From Streptosporangium sandarakinum (GTDB lineage: Bacteria; Actinomycetota; Actinomycetes; Streptosporangiales; Streptosporangiaceae), in NCBI RefSeq assembly GCF_013409935.1, contig NZ_JACCCO010000001.1, positions 62,001 through 126,000 of the forward strand: DNA of 64,000 nt, in the 5' to 3' direction. The stretch's first letter is position 1, and every line of letters begins with the position of its first letter. Shown here piece by piece: positions 25,018-33,431 of the stretch. The translations under genes were made by a program, and so were the position numbers. The notes below the pieces were generated by a model. The model made no database searches. It was not told where the DNA came from and was given only the letters and a program-made list of their open reading frames with translations.

Positions 25018-25038
25018 AGGTCCGGTACGGCGGGCCCG
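25001..25038. terminator. Perfect 17-bp hairpin
   Basis: CGGGCCCGCCGTACCGG (25001-25017) pairs perfectly with 25022-25038 around the loop AGGT. It lies 15 bases after the stop of the minus-strand VOC gene and is the strongest hairpin in the window. A terminator for the VOC gene is the likely role. Confidence 0.65.
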
Positions 25039-25053
25039 CGCGGGAGGGGACGG

Positions 25054-25449
25054 TCAGGCGAGGTTGAGCTGCCAGGAGACGCCGAAGCGGTCCGCGACCC
25101 AGGCGAAGCGCTTGCTGAAGCCGTAGGAGTCGAGCGGCATCATGGTCCCGCCCCCCTCCGAGAGCGCCGCGTACAGCCGCTCGATCTCCGCGTCGGAGTC
25201 GCACTGGACGTACAGCGACACCGCCGGGGTGAAGGTGAAGCCGTGCGACACCGAGCTGTCGATGGCCATGTACTCCTGGCCCGCCAGGCTGAACGTGGCG
25301 TGCTGCACGGTGCCCTCCTTGCCGGGGCCCCCGGAGCCGTAGCGGGTGATGTCGAGGATCTCCGCGTCGTCGAACAGCGAGGTGTAGAACGTCATCGCCT
25401 CCTCGGCGGCGCCCTCGAACATCAGGAAGGTGGTGATCTTCTGCGTCAT
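25054..25449 (-). CDS. VOC-family (PhnB/glyoxalase-like) protein
   Basis: The 131-residue protein opens MTQKITTFLMFEGAAEEAMT and contains FYTSLFDDAEILDITRYG and the ending YGFSKRFAWVADRFGVSWQL. This is the PhnB-like branch of the vicinal-oxygen-chelate fold (often labelled 3-demethylubiquinone methyltransferase-like). Members are metal-binding or act as small-molecule binders; the substrate is unknown. It has its own strong terminator hairpin downstream. Confidence 0.88.
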   Translation of the reverse strand: MTQKITTFLMFEGAAEEAMTFYTSLFDDAEILDITRYGSGGPGKEGTVQHATFSLAGQEYMAIDSSVSHGFTFTPAVSLYVQCDSDAEIERLYAALSEGGGTMMPLDSYGFSKRFAWVADRFGVSWQLNLA

Positions 25450-25584
25450 CGGTGGACTCCTGGTGGGTGCTGACGGGTCGCCGTCCGGCGGACCCGGGGT
25501 TCGCGTCTGGGCTTCAGGGAGGTCTTTTCAGCGCTGTCTAGCGAGGAACCCCGGGCATTTACCCCCGGGAGGAATCGCTTCCCT

Positions 25585-25730
25585 TTACCCGTCCGGACGC
25601 TTCTGATTCTCGATGTACTCCGCATACCAACGACCCCGCCGTGGAAAGCGGGGTCAGTGCGTCCCGCGCCTGCCAGGCAGGCAGGCGCGAGAGGCGCAAG
25701 CCCAGGGCTTCTTCAGCCCTGGGTCGTTGA
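25585..25730 (-). mobile_element. IS200/IS605 scar: TnpA tail plus three end hairpins
   Basis: On the minus strand, the codons ending at 25585 read WYAEYIENQKRPDG then stop, which matches the C-terminus of IS200-type Y1 transposases. Just upstream lie three perfect hairpins: 25632-25655 (8 bp), 25666-25688 (9 bp) and 25701-25723 (9 bp, CCCAGGGCT / AGCCCTGGG). These look like a structured IS end joined to the transposase tail, with everything between deleted. The third hairpin contains the stop codon of the adjacent SRPBCC gene. Confidence 0.55.
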
Positions 25731-26333
25731 CGGGGTGTAGAAGGCGATGGTCCGCTCGGCCGCCGCGGTGGCCTGTTCCTCGGTGGCCCCGGCGGCGCGG
25801 TGGGCCTCGCCCCAGGCGCGACCGCTGGCCGCGATGAAGTCCGCGCCCTCTGGGGTACGGCCGAAGCCGTCGGGGTCCGAGACCGACTTGCCCGTCCGCA
25901 GGTGCAGGACCAGGCCCAGCAGCGCCAGGTCCCAGCCGAGGCCGACGGCTCCGGGGCCGTACTCGTCCCACATCTCCGGGGGGACGGCGGCGGTGTGGCG
26001 CAGCTCCAGCAGCGTGGCGTCGCCGTCCTCGGCCAGCCCTACCTCGACCTCGGAGGTTCCGCCGCCGAAGACCCAGGTGAGCTTCAGGTGGCGGGGCGGC
26101 TCGCAGGTGAGGATCTCGCCGCCGGCGTTGCCCTGGATCTGGTAGTGACCGCCTTCCCGCAGGTCGCCGGTGACCGGGGAGAACCAGCGGGCGATGCGGT
26201 CGGCGGTGGTGATGGCGTCCCAGACGTCCTTGACCTCGGCGTGGTAGCGGCGCCGGATCAGGATGGTCCTGGTCTCGCCGTCCGCTCCCACCTCCCGGTG
26301 GGCGAGGCCGATCTCGTTGACGATGTCCTTCAT
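25713..26333 (-). CDS. SRPBCC (AHSA1-like) domain protein
   Basis: The 206-residue protein has the AHSA1/START-like core: ILIRRRYHAEVKDVWDAITT, ADRIARWFSPVTGDL, GGEILTCEPPRHLKLTWVFG and the terminal helix region. It overlaps the upstream ArsR gene by four bases (ATGA), a common ArsR-SRPBCC pair whose ligand-binding protein and regulator work together. The last codons (TTQG-stop) fall in the IS scar, so the natural C-terminus may have been replaced by element sequence. The core is complete and probably functional. Confidence 0.85.
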   Translation of the reverse strand: MKDIVNEIGLAHREVGADGETRTILIRRRYHAEVKDVWDAITTADRIARWFSPVTGDLREGGHYQIQGNAGGEILTCEPPRHLKLTWVFGGGTSEVEVGLAEDGDATLLELRHTAAVPPEMWDEYGPGAVGLGWDLALLGLVLHLRTGKSVSDPDGFGRTPEGADFIAASGRAWGEAHRAAGATEEQATAAAERTIAFYTPSTTQG

Positions 26334-26719
26334 CGGTTCTCCTCGTGTCCGGGGTCTTCCTCGGGGCCGGGGCCGGGTACGGGGCCGTCGGCGATGCGGC
26401 GCTCGCGCCTGCCGCGGGCCAGTTCGGTCGCCAGCGCGTCGAGACGCTGCTCCCAGAACCGGCGGAAGCGGCCCAGCCACATGTCGACCTCCCGCAGTGG
26501 CGCCGCTTCGACGGCGTACAGCCGCCTGGTGCCCTCGGCGCGCACCCTGGCGAAACCGTTGTCGCGCAGCACCCGCAGGTGCTGGGAGACCGCCGGCTGG
26601 GAGATCCCGTACTCGTCTCTGATCACGGCGGTCACCTCGCCGGAGCTCAGCTCGCCGTCGGCCAGCAGCTCCAGGATCCGGCGCCGGACCGGGTCCCCGA
26701 GGACGTCGAATGCGTGCAC
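26330..26719 (-). CDS. ArsR-family transcriptional regulator
   Basis: The 129-residue protein has the winged-helix core FDVLGDPVRRRILELLADGE, then YGISQPAVSQHLRVLRDNGF and the wing RAEGTRRLYAVEAAPL. It lacks the Cys metal-site residues of classical ArsR/SmtB sensors, as is usual for ArsR-SRPBCC pairs. A Pro/Glu-rich tail ends the protein. It is first in the two-gene operon. Self-repression is likely but no operator is evident. Confidence 0.9.
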   Translation of the reverse strand: MHAFDVLGDPVRRRILELLADGELSSGEVTAVIRDEYGISQPAVSQHLRVLRDNGFARVRAEGTRRLYAVEAAPLREVDMWLGRFRRFWEQRLDALATELARGRRERRIADGPVPGPGPEEDPGHEENR

Positions 26720-26905
26720 GCGACAATGATTCAGCCAACGCTTATATAAGTCAAGGCGTATGCTTTGTTTCCTCGGCCGAACCCGAAGCGCCGTGGGCGC
26801 CGGGGCGGCGCGACCCGCCCGCCGAGCCCGGCGGGCGGGGGGTGGCCGGCGCCCCGCGAGAGCCGGCCCGCCCGGACGCGCGCCGTTCCGCGGCGAGGCG
26901 CCTGC

Positions 26906-27532
26906 TCACGCCTTGGTCTGGGTGAGCGCGCTCCAGCCGTGTTCCAGGAGGTCGAAGGCCCGGGTGATGGCCTCGCGGGGATCGTCGCAGGCGTAGGCCG
27001 CGCGGGGGGCTTCGAGGGCGAAGTGGGCCAGGGCGGCGCAGACGGGGTCGCCCGCGGCGAGGCCGCTCTCCTCGGCGATGGCCTGGGCGAGCAGGGCGGT
27101 GTGGCGCAGCCACATGTTCTGGGCATAGTCGCGCAGCGCGGGAGTACCGGCCACCAGCTCGGTGAAGGCGGCGAAGCCGGCGTCGCCGTCGGCGGCGGCC
27201 AGCCGGGCGGTCAGGGCGTGTTCGCGCAGCGCGGCGGGGATGGACCGGCCCTCGGGCCGCTCGCGGACGGCGGCGAGCAGGCGGGCCTCCTGGTCTGCGT
27301 CCTCGTCGAAGACGAGGGCCTCCTTGACCGGGAAGTGCTTGAACAGCGTGGTGGTGGACACGTCGGCCGCGTCCGCGATCTCGCGAATGCCGACCTCGTC
27401 GTATCCGCGCTCCAGGAACAGGCGCAGCGCGGCGTCGGCGATGGCCTGGCGGGTGGCGGCCTTCTTGCGTTCGCGGCGCCCCACCGGCGCGGGAGAGGGA
27501 CCCGCCGCGGCGTCGGTCGTGGTGCTGGGCAT
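26906..27532 (-). CDS. TetR-family transcriptional regulator
   Basis: The 208-residue protein has the TetR helix-turn-helix (AIADAALRLFLERGYDEVGI, then REIADAADVSTTTLFKHFPV) and a C-terminal ligand domain of about 140 residues. It is divergent from a FAD-dependent monooxygenase, a frequent TetR target, across a 230-nt gap. ATG 27532 begins MPSTTTDAAAG; a start closer to RRERKKAATRQ is possible. Confidence 0.9.
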   Translation of the reverse strand: MPSTTTDAAAGPSPAPVGRRERKKAATRQAIADAALRLFLERGYDEVGIREIADAADVSTTTLFKHFPVKEALVFDEDADQEARLLAAVRERPEGRSIPAALREHALTARLAAADGDAGFAAFTELVAGTPALRDYAQNMWLRHTALLAQAIAEESGLAAGDPVCAALAHFALEAPRAAYACDDPREAITRAFDLLEHGWSALTQTKA

Positions 27533-27762
27533 GCCGGCATCCTATCTCCTTGGTTGACCGACTTCAAAAGTTTAGTTGTTGCACTTATTGAGTTGGTGTG
27601 CTTTTCTGGGGCGGCGGTTCCGAGGCGACGCCCGGCCGCCCTTTCCTCTCGCCCTCTCGGCGAGGCCCCACCGGCCCCCTGGCCCGGGCGCCCCTTCAGC
27701 ACGGCACTCACGGCAGTCACGGCAGTCACGGCACTGCCTCATGGAACGAACGGAGCACCACC
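27533..27762. promoter_or_regulatory. Divergent promoter region, TetR / FAD monooxygenase
   Basis: This 230-bp gap holds an AT-rich core around TTCAAAAGTTTAGTTGTTGC (27563-27582), unusual for this GC-rich DNA, close to the TetR start. Near 27704-27735 the short direct repeat CACGGCAGT occurs several times. A TetR operator is expected in the AT-rich core, but I see no perfect palindrome. Confidence 0.45.
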
Positions 27763-28896
27763 ATGAACACCACTCCGGCACCCCGCATCGCCATCATCGG
27801 AGCCGGCCCCGGCGGCCTGACCTGCGCCCGCATCCTCCAGCGGCACGGCGTCACCGCCGCCGTCTACGACCGCGACGCCGGCCCCGCCGCCCGCGACCAG
27901 GGCGGCACCCTCGACCTGCACGCCGACAACGGCCAGATCGCCCTGCGCGAAGCCGGTCTCCTGGAGGAGTTCTTCCGACTGGCCCGGCCCGAGGGCCAGG
28001 AGATGCGCCAGATGGACCCGGACGGCACGATCCTCTTCCACCACGTCCCCGGGCAGGACGAGCGGTTCAAACCGGAGATCGACCGCGGCCGGCTGCGCGA
28101 CCTGCTGCTCGACTCGCTTCAGCCCGGCACCGTGCGCTGGGGTCACACCCTGCGGACCGTCGGCGGCCCCGCCGAAGGCCCCCGGCGGCTGCACTTCGCG
28201 GGCGGCGCCACCATCGAAGCCGACCTCGTCATCGGCGCCGACGGGGCCTGGTCCGAGGTCCGCCGCGCCGTCTCCCCGGCCACTCCCCGCTACAGCGGCG
28301 TAAGTTTCCTGGAAGCCTGGTTCCACGACGTCACGACCCGGCACCCCGACATCGCCGAGCTCGTCGGCCAGGGCAGCGCCGCCGCGGCCGACGGCGACCG
28401 CGGCCTGTTCGCCCAGCGCAACGGCGGCGACCACATCCGCGCCTACATCATCCAGCGCGTCCCGGCCGACTGGATCACCGCCGGCGGTCTCACCCCCCAG
28501 GCCACCGACGGCATCCGCGCCCTCCTCCTGGAGCGCTACCGCGACTGGTCGCCCCGCCTTCGCCGGCTGATCACCGACAACGACGGCCCCTACGTCGACC
28601 GCCCGATCTTCGCCCTGCCCGTCCCGCACGTCTGGGAGCACGACCCCACGGTGACCCTGCTCGGCGACGCCGCCCACCTCATGCCCCCGCTCGGCGTCGG
28701 CGTCAACCTCGCCATGCTGGACGCCTGCGAACTCGCCCTCGCCATCGCCCGCCACGACACCGTCGGCGAAGCCGTCCGCGCCTACGAGAAGACCATGCTT
28801 CCCCGCTCCACGGAGACGGCCCGGCTCCTCGACGGCGCCGCCGACGGGCTGCTGTCCACCGAGCCACCCGACTTCGCCACCGCCGACGACCACTGA
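27763..28896 (+). CDS. FAD-dependent monooxygenase (TetX/PHBH-like)
   Basis: The 377-residue protein has the dinucleotide-binding start PRIAIIGAGPGGLTCARILQ, the DG motif VIGADGAWSEVRRAV and the second FAD motif VTLLGDAAHLMPPLGVGVNL. These define class A flavoprotein hydroxylases; the overall shape resembles TetX. It could hydroxylate an aromatic or an antibiotic; the substrate is unknown. The ATG at 27763 follows GGAG. Control by the divergent TetR is likely. Confidence 0.9.
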   Translation: MNTTPAPRIAIIGAGPGGLTCARILQRHGVTAAVYDRDAGPAARDQGGTLDLHADNGQIALREAGLLEEFFRLARPEGQEMRQMDPDGTILFHHVPGQDERFKPEIDRGRLRDLLLDSLQPGTVRWGHTLRTVGGPAEGPRRLHFAGGATIEADLVIGADGAWSEVRRAVSPATPRYSGVSFLEAWFHDVTTRHPDIAELVGQGSAAAADGDRGLFAQRNGGDHIRAYIIQRVPADWITAGGLTPQATDGIRALLLERYRDWSPRLRRLITDNDGPYVDRPIFALPVPHVWEHDPTVTLLGDAAHLMPPLGVGVNLAMLDACELALAIARHDTVGEAVRAYEKTMLPRSTETARLLDGAADGLLSTEPPDFATADDH

Positions 28897-29032
28897 CCGT
28901 CCCCCACCGCCAAGGTGGTCAGGGCAGGGCGGCGGTACCCGCGCGGATCCCGGCCCGTACCGGCCCCGGCGGGGACGATTTTCCGATCCCGGAAGTGAAT
29001 CTGACCCTGGGCCGCCGCTCGAATGACCTTGC

Positions 29033-29932
29033 ATGGGGCACAGCCAACAGGTGGACAGGGGAAGATCCGGTCTCGGCGCGGCGGGGGACGCGACGGAGAG
29101 GATGCGGCCCGCCGGAAGGCCCGCCGAAAGAGCAGGGAGGCCCGCCGCGCGGGAGGGATCGCCGGTCGCCGGCGGCCCGCGGGTGCTCGGTCTGCTCGGC
29201 GGCGCCCTGCTCCTGGCGATGGTCGCGGCCCAGGTCGCGTCCGGGCTGCAGCCGCGGCCGATCCTGCTGACCAGCGTGGTGGTGATCCTGCTGGCGGCGG
29301 GCGCGGTGGTCTTCGCGGCGCGGGCCCACACCTTCCCGAGGGCGGTCGCGGCGTTCGCCGCGGCGGTCCTCAGCGGGTACGCCGCGGAGTGGATCGGCAT
29401 CCGGACCGGCCTGCCGTTCGGCCCCTACCACTACACCGGCGTGTTGCGGCCGCAGCTCGGCTCGGTGCCGGTGATCGTGGCACTGGCCTGGGGCGGCATG
29501 GGGCTGGCGGCCCACGCGACGGCCGCGGCCGTCTTCCCGGCGGCGACGGCGTACGGCAGGGCCGCGCGGGTCGCCACGGGTGCGGCGGCGCTGACCGCCT
29601 GGGACCTGTTCCTCGACCCGCAGATGCTCCGGCTGGGTCTGTGGGTGTGGCACGACGGCGGGCCGTACCGGGGTGTCCCGCTGAGCAACTTCGCCGGCTG
29701 GCTGCTGGTGTCGGCGCTGGTCATGGTGCTGATCGACGTCATCGTGGCCGACCCGGCGGCGCGGAGCGCCGGGCTGCGGTCCGTCTACGCGGTGATGGCG
29801 TTCATGGAGACCGTCGGGTTCGCGGCGGTGTTCGACCCGCCGGACCGGCTGGTGGCGGCGACGGGAGGGGCGTGCATGGGCGTGTTCGCCGTACTGGCGT
29901 GGTGGCGCGGGCGCCGGGCGGGACCGGCGTGA
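29033..29932 (+). CDS. Carotenoid biosynthesis protein, CruF-like hydratase family
   Basis: The protein of up to 299 residues has seven or eight membrane helices and the motifs GYAAEWIGIRTGLPFGPYHY and AWDLFLDPQMLRLGLWVW, which mark the CruF/bisanhydrobacterioruberin hydratase family. Such proteins add water across the C-1',2' double bond of acyclic carotenoids. It opens the plus-strand half of the carotenoid cluster, and its stop overlaps the next gene's GTG by four bases. The first 45 residues are polar and poorly conserved, so a start at ATG 29102 is possible. Confidence 0.85.
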   Translation: MGHSQQVDRGRSGLGAAGDATERMRPAGRPAERAGRPAAREGSPVAGGPRVLGLLGGALLLAMVAAQVASGLQPRPILLTSVVVILLAAGAVVFAARAHTFPRAVAAFAAAVLSGYAAEWIGIRTGLPFGPYHYTGVLRPQLGSVPVIVALAWGGMGLAAHATAAAVFPAATAYGRAARVATGAAALTAWDLFLDPQMLRLGLWVWHDGGPYRGVPLSNFAGWLLVSALVMVLIDVIVADPAARSAGLRSVYAVMAFMETVGFAAVFDPPDRLVAATGGACMGVFAVLAWWRGRRAGPA

Positions 29933-31569
29933 CGCCCCGGGGCCCGGCCCGCGAGGAGAACGGGGAGCCGGGAAAGCCCGTGAAGAGGACGGGCCCCGGA
30001 AGCGGAGCGGCGGTGAGCGGGGAAAGGACGGCCGGAACGGCGGAACGGGCGGCCGGGGTGGCGGGAACGGCGGTGAGTGTGGAAATGGAGGCCGGGGTGG
30101 CGGGAACGGCGGAGCGGGCGGCCGAGGTGGTCGTGGTCGGCGGCGGGGTGGGCGGCATGGTGTCGGCGCTGCTGCTGGCCCGGCGCGGGTACCGGGTGCG
30201 GCTGTACGAGCGGCGTGACCGGCTGGGCGGCAAGCTGGCCGAGCACGTCCGGGACGGCTTCACCTTCTCGATCGGCCCGTCCCTGCTGACGCTGCCCGAG
30301 GTGTTCACCGGCCTCGGCCTGGAACTGGACCTGGTGGAGCTGGACGAGCTGTGCCGCTACCGCTTCGCCGACGGCTCGACGCTGTCGGCCCGGCGCGACC
30401 CGGGCCGGATGGCGGCGGAGGTGGACCGGCTGGCCCCGGGTGAGGGCCGCAACTGGCTGGCCTTCCACGACTGGGCGCGGGACTGCTTCGCGGCGGCCCG
30501 GCGGGCGTTCTTCGCCGGCCCCCTCCTCCCCTCCTGGCCGCCGGCCCGGCCGCCGTCCGGCGGGGCCCGCCTGTCGGACCTGACGGCGGTCGCGCCGGGC
30601 CGTACGGTGGCCGGGCTGGCCCGGCGGTTCTTCGCCGACCCCCGGATGCGTCAGTACGTCGGCCGCTACGCGACCTACGCGGGCTCCAGCCCCTACCGGG
30701 CCCCGGCGGCGCTGGCCTGCATCCCGGGGATCGAGCACGGCGAGGGCGGCTGGTACGTGCCGGGCGGCCTGCCTCGCATCGCCGACGCGCTGGCCGCGCT
30801 GCTGGACAAGGCGGGCGTGGAGGTCCGTCTCGGCGCCGAGGTGCTCGACGTGCTGGACGACGGCACGCGGGTCACGGGTGTACGGCTCCCCTCCGGGGAA
30901 CGGGACCGCGCCGACGTGGTGGTGGCCAACACCGACGCGGCGGCGCTGTACGGACGGCTGATGCCGGACCGGCGGCGGCTGCGGCGCATCGCCCGGCTGG
31001 GCACGTCGTCGTCGGCGTTCCTGCTGCTGGCGGGGGTGGAGGGCCGGACCGAGGGGCTGGCGCACCACTCCGTCGTCTTCTCGGCCGACTACGAGCGGGA
31101 GTTCGGCGACATCTTCGACCGGCGGGTGCCGCCCGCCGACCCGACCGTCTACATCGGCTGCTCGGCGGTGCACGATCCGACACAGGCGCCGGAGGGCACG
31201 GAGAACTGGACGATGCTGGTCAACGTCCCGGCCCGCGACCCGGGCCGGTGGCCGATGACGCCGGAGGCGTACCGGGACCTGGTGCTGGAGCGGCTGGCCG
31301 CCCGGGGACACGACCTGTCCGGACGGCTGCGGTTCGTGGACCTGTTCACCCCGGCCGACCTGCGGGAACGCTACGGCTCCTGGGGCGGGTCGATCTACGG
31401 CGGCGCCTACTCCGGGCGGCTGTCCACCTTCCGCCGCCCCGGCAACCGGGGGCCGCGGCGCGGCCTGTACCTGGTCGGCGGCTCAGTGCACCCGGGCGGC
31501 GGATTGCCCCTGGTGGCGATGGGCGGGCGCATCGTCGCCTCGCTGGTGGAGGAGGACTTCCCGTATTGA
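29929..31569 (+). CDS. CrtI/CrtD-type carotenoid desaturase
   Basis: From about residue 66 the protein reads AEVVVVGGGVGGMVSALLLA, the FAD site of phytoene-desaturase-like enzymes, followed by YERRDRLGGKLAEHVRDGF. The C-terminus YLVGGSVHPGGGLPLVAMGG is the second signature. It differs clearly from the canonical CrtI of the same cluster, so a later step such as C-3',4' desaturation (CrtD-like) is inferred. The start overlaps cruF by four bases (GTGA). The first 65 residues are repetitive and encoded by an imperfect repeat; later GTG starts at 30013 or 30073 are possible. Confidence 0.85.
   Translation: MTPRGPAREENGEPGKPVKRTGPGSGAAVSGERTAGTAERAAGVAGTAVSVEMEAGVAGTAERAAEVVVVGGGVGGMVSALLLARRGYRVRLYERRDRLGGKLAEHVRDGFTFSIGPSLLTLPEVFTGLGLELDLVELDELCRYRFADGSTLSARRDPGRMAAEVDRLAPGEGRNWLAFHDWARDCFAAARRAFFAGPLLPSWPPARPPSGGARLSDLTAVAPGRTVAGLARRFFADPRMRQYVGRYATYAGSSPYRAPAALACIPGIEHGEGGWYVPGGLPRIADALAALLDKAGVEVRLGAEVLDVLDDGTRVTGVRLPSGERDRADVVVANTDAAALYGRLMPDRRRLRRIARLGTSSSAFLLLAGVEGRTEGLAHHSVVFSADYEREFGDIFDRRVPPADPTVYIGCSAVHDPTQAPEGTENWTMLVNVPARDPGRWPMTPEAYRDLVLERLAARGHDLSGRLRFVDLFTPADLRERYGSWGGSIYGGAYSGRLSTFRRPGNRGPRRGLYLVGGSVHPGGGLPLVAMGGRIVASLVEEDFPY
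30051..30112 (+). repeat. Two exact 23-bp direct repeats in the desaturase leader
   Basis: Identical 23-bp copies begin at 30051 and 30090 (period 39 bp, start GGCCGGGGTGGCGGG). They encode the repeated AGVAGTA in the N-terminal leader of the desaturase. Slippage between them could change the leader length. Confidence 0.7.
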
Positions 31570-31723
31570 GCGCCACACCGGAGGTCACGTCGGAAGGGAT
31601 GCCGGAAGTCATATCGGGGGTCACGTTGACGGTCGCCGTGCCGGGAACCGCGTTGGAGACCGTGCCGGGAGTCGTCCCGGGAACGGCCGTACCGGGGACC
31701 GCCGTATCGAAGGGAGCCATCGG

Positions 31724-32857
31724 ATGAGGCTCCTCACCGCGGCGCAGGCCGCGGCCGCGGTGGTCGTGGCGGTGCGGCTGGCGCGGGGACGTGACCGGCT
31801 GCCCCCGCTGGCGCCCGTCGCCGGCGCCGCCGGGCGGGTCTCGGTGGTGATCCCCGCCCGCGACGAGGAGCACCGCATCGGCCCGTGTCTGGCGGCGGTG
31901 CTGGCCGACCCGGCCGTGGCGGAGGTGATCGTCGTCGACGACGAGTCGGCCGACGGCACGGCGCGGCTGGCCGCCGGGCTGGGGGCGAGGGTCGTCGCGG
32001 GTGAGCCGCTGCCCGCGGGCTGGGTGGGCAAGCAGTGGGCGTTGCGGCAGGGCGTCCGGGCGGCCTCGGGGGACGTCGTGGTGACCCTCGACGCCGACGC
32101 CCGGCCGGAGCCGGGGCTGTTCGGCGCGCTGTCGGCCGCGCTGGACCGCTACGACCTGGTGAGCGTGGGCCCGAAGTTCGTCTGCGACGGGGTGGCCGAG
32201 CAGGCGCTGCACGCGTCGTTCCTGGCGACGCTGGTCTACCGGCTCGGTCCCATCGGCCCGTCCACTCCCCCACCGCCGCGCCGCGTGATGGCCAACGGCC
32301 AGTGCATGGCCTTCCGTCGTACGGCGATGCTGGCGGCGGACGGGTTCGCCCGGGTGCGCGGGCACATGACCGACGACGTGGCGCTGGCCCGGGAGCTGGC
32401 GGCCGGCGGCTGGTCGGTGGGGTTCCTGGAGGCCGGGGGCCTGCTCGAGGTGGACATGCACTCCTCGGCGGCCGAGGTGTGGCGGGAGTGGGGGCGGTCG
32501 CTGCCGCTGCGCGACGTCACTTCTCCCGGGCGGCGGGCCGCCGACCTGGCCGTGGTGTGGCTGACCGCCGCGTTGCCGGTGCTGCGGCTGGCGGCCGGGC
32601 GGCCGACCGGGCTGGACGCGGGGCTGCTGGCCGTACGGCTGCTGCTGACCGGGGCGCTGCGCGGCAGCTACCTCCGGCCGGGGCCGGGCGTGCCGCTGTC
32701 TCCGCTGCTGGACCCGCTGGCGGCGCTGCGGCTGACGCAGGCGACGCTGCGGCCGGTGCGCCACTGGCGTGGCCGCGTCTACCCGGACTCGGCCGGGGTC
32801 ACGACGGCCGGGACGTCCGTCCGGCCCGGGACGCCTGCCCGAAGCGCAGACCGATGA
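31724..32857 (+). CDS. GT2-family glycosyltransferase, carotenoid type
   Basis: The 377-residue protein has a GT-A fold: VSVVIPARDEEHRIGPCLAA, VIVVDDESADGTARLAA, the GWVGKQWAL signature and the DxD motif LDADARPEP. C-terminal hydrophobic segments anchor it in the membrane. The GW-x-GK motif is seen in CruC/CrtQ-like and related lipid glycosyltransferases. Downstream of a CruF-type hydratase, it probably glycosylates the tertiary hydroxyl of the carotenoid. ATG 31724 is preceded by AAGGGAG. Its 3' end overlaps the convergent plsY-like gene by 59 bp. Confidence 0.85.
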   Translation: MRLLTAAQAAAAVVVAVRLARGRDRLPPLAPVAGAAGRVSVVIPARDEEHRIGPCLAAVLADPAVAEVIVVDDESADGTARLAAGLGARVVAGEPLPAGWVGKQWALRQGVRAASGDVVVTLDADARPEPGLFGALSAALDRYDLVSVGPKFVCDGVAEQALHASFLATLVYRLGPIGPSTPPPPRRVMANGQCMAFRRTAMLAADGFARVRGHMTDDVALARELAAGGWSVGFLEAGGLLEVDMHSSAAEVWREWGRSLPLRDVTSPGRRAADLAVVWLTAALPVLRLAAGRPTGLDAGLLAVRLLLTGALRGSYLRPGPGVPLSPLLDPLAALRLTQATLRPVRHWRGRVYPDSAGVTTAGTSVRPGTPARSADR

Positions 32858-33431
32858 GGCACATCAGCGCCCCGGTGGCCGCCACGTACCCGGCCGGGGC
32901 GAGCAGGAGCTGCAGCACCGGCAGACCGAACACGCCGACCCGCGCGCCGGCGGCGAAGGACCGGGTGACCAGCGTCGTCACGACCAGGGCCGCGACGCCG
33001 AGCAGGAACGCGGGCGGGCAGATCACCGCGAAGCCGCCCGCGAAGGTGAGGACGGACCGGCCGCCCCGGAACCCGGCGAAGACCGGCCAGGCGTGGCCGG
33101 CCATCGCGGCGGCCACCGCCAGGTACACCGGGACGGCGCCGGCGGCGGTCACCCCGCCGGGCCAGGTGAGCCGCCCTCCGGTGACGGCCAGGGCGAGCAG
33201 TCCGGCGAGGGCGCCTTTGAGCATGTCACCGGCGAAGACCGGCACCGCCGCCCGCCGGCCCAGCAGTTCCATGACGTTCCAGAAGCCGGGGTTCCGGTCG
33301 CCCGCCTCCCGGGGGTCGAGTCCGTGCGCCCGGGCGACGAGCACCGCGACCGGCACCGAGCCGAGAAGGTAGCCGCCGATGACCGAGACGAGCACCGCGA
33401 GCGCGCCGGGCAGGCCGGGCGGAGGAGTCAT
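32799..33431 (-). CDS. PlsY-like glycerol-3-phosphate acyltransferase
   Basis: The 210-residue membrane protein has about five helices and the PlsY motifs in altered form: [35 protein letters not shown] (normally SGNxGATN), and [20 protein letters not shown] (normally GGKG). PlsY transfers the acyl group of acyl-phosphate to glycerol-3-phosphate. The PlsX homologue that makes acyl-phosphate is encoded 0.8 kb away. The altered first motif and the carotenoid setting suggest a specialised paralogue. Its 5' end overlaps the divergent monooxygenase gene by 53 bp if both starts are right. Confidence 0.78.
   Translation of the reverse strand: MTPPPGLPGALAVLVSVIGGYLLGSVPVAVLVARAHGLDPREAGDRNPGFWNVMELLGRRAAVPVFAGDMLKGALAGLLALAVTGGRLTWPGGVTAAGAVPVYLAVAAAMAGHAWPVFAGFRGGRSVLTFAGGFAVICPPAFLLGVAALVVTTLVTRSFAAGARVGVFGLPVLQLLLAPAGYVAATGALMCLIGLRFGQASRAGRTSRPS

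Noticed and set aside
29023..29928. Upstream extension of the desaturase gene to 29023
   Set aside because: That part is out-of-frame overlap with the CruF gene; the flavin-binding domain starts after 30110.
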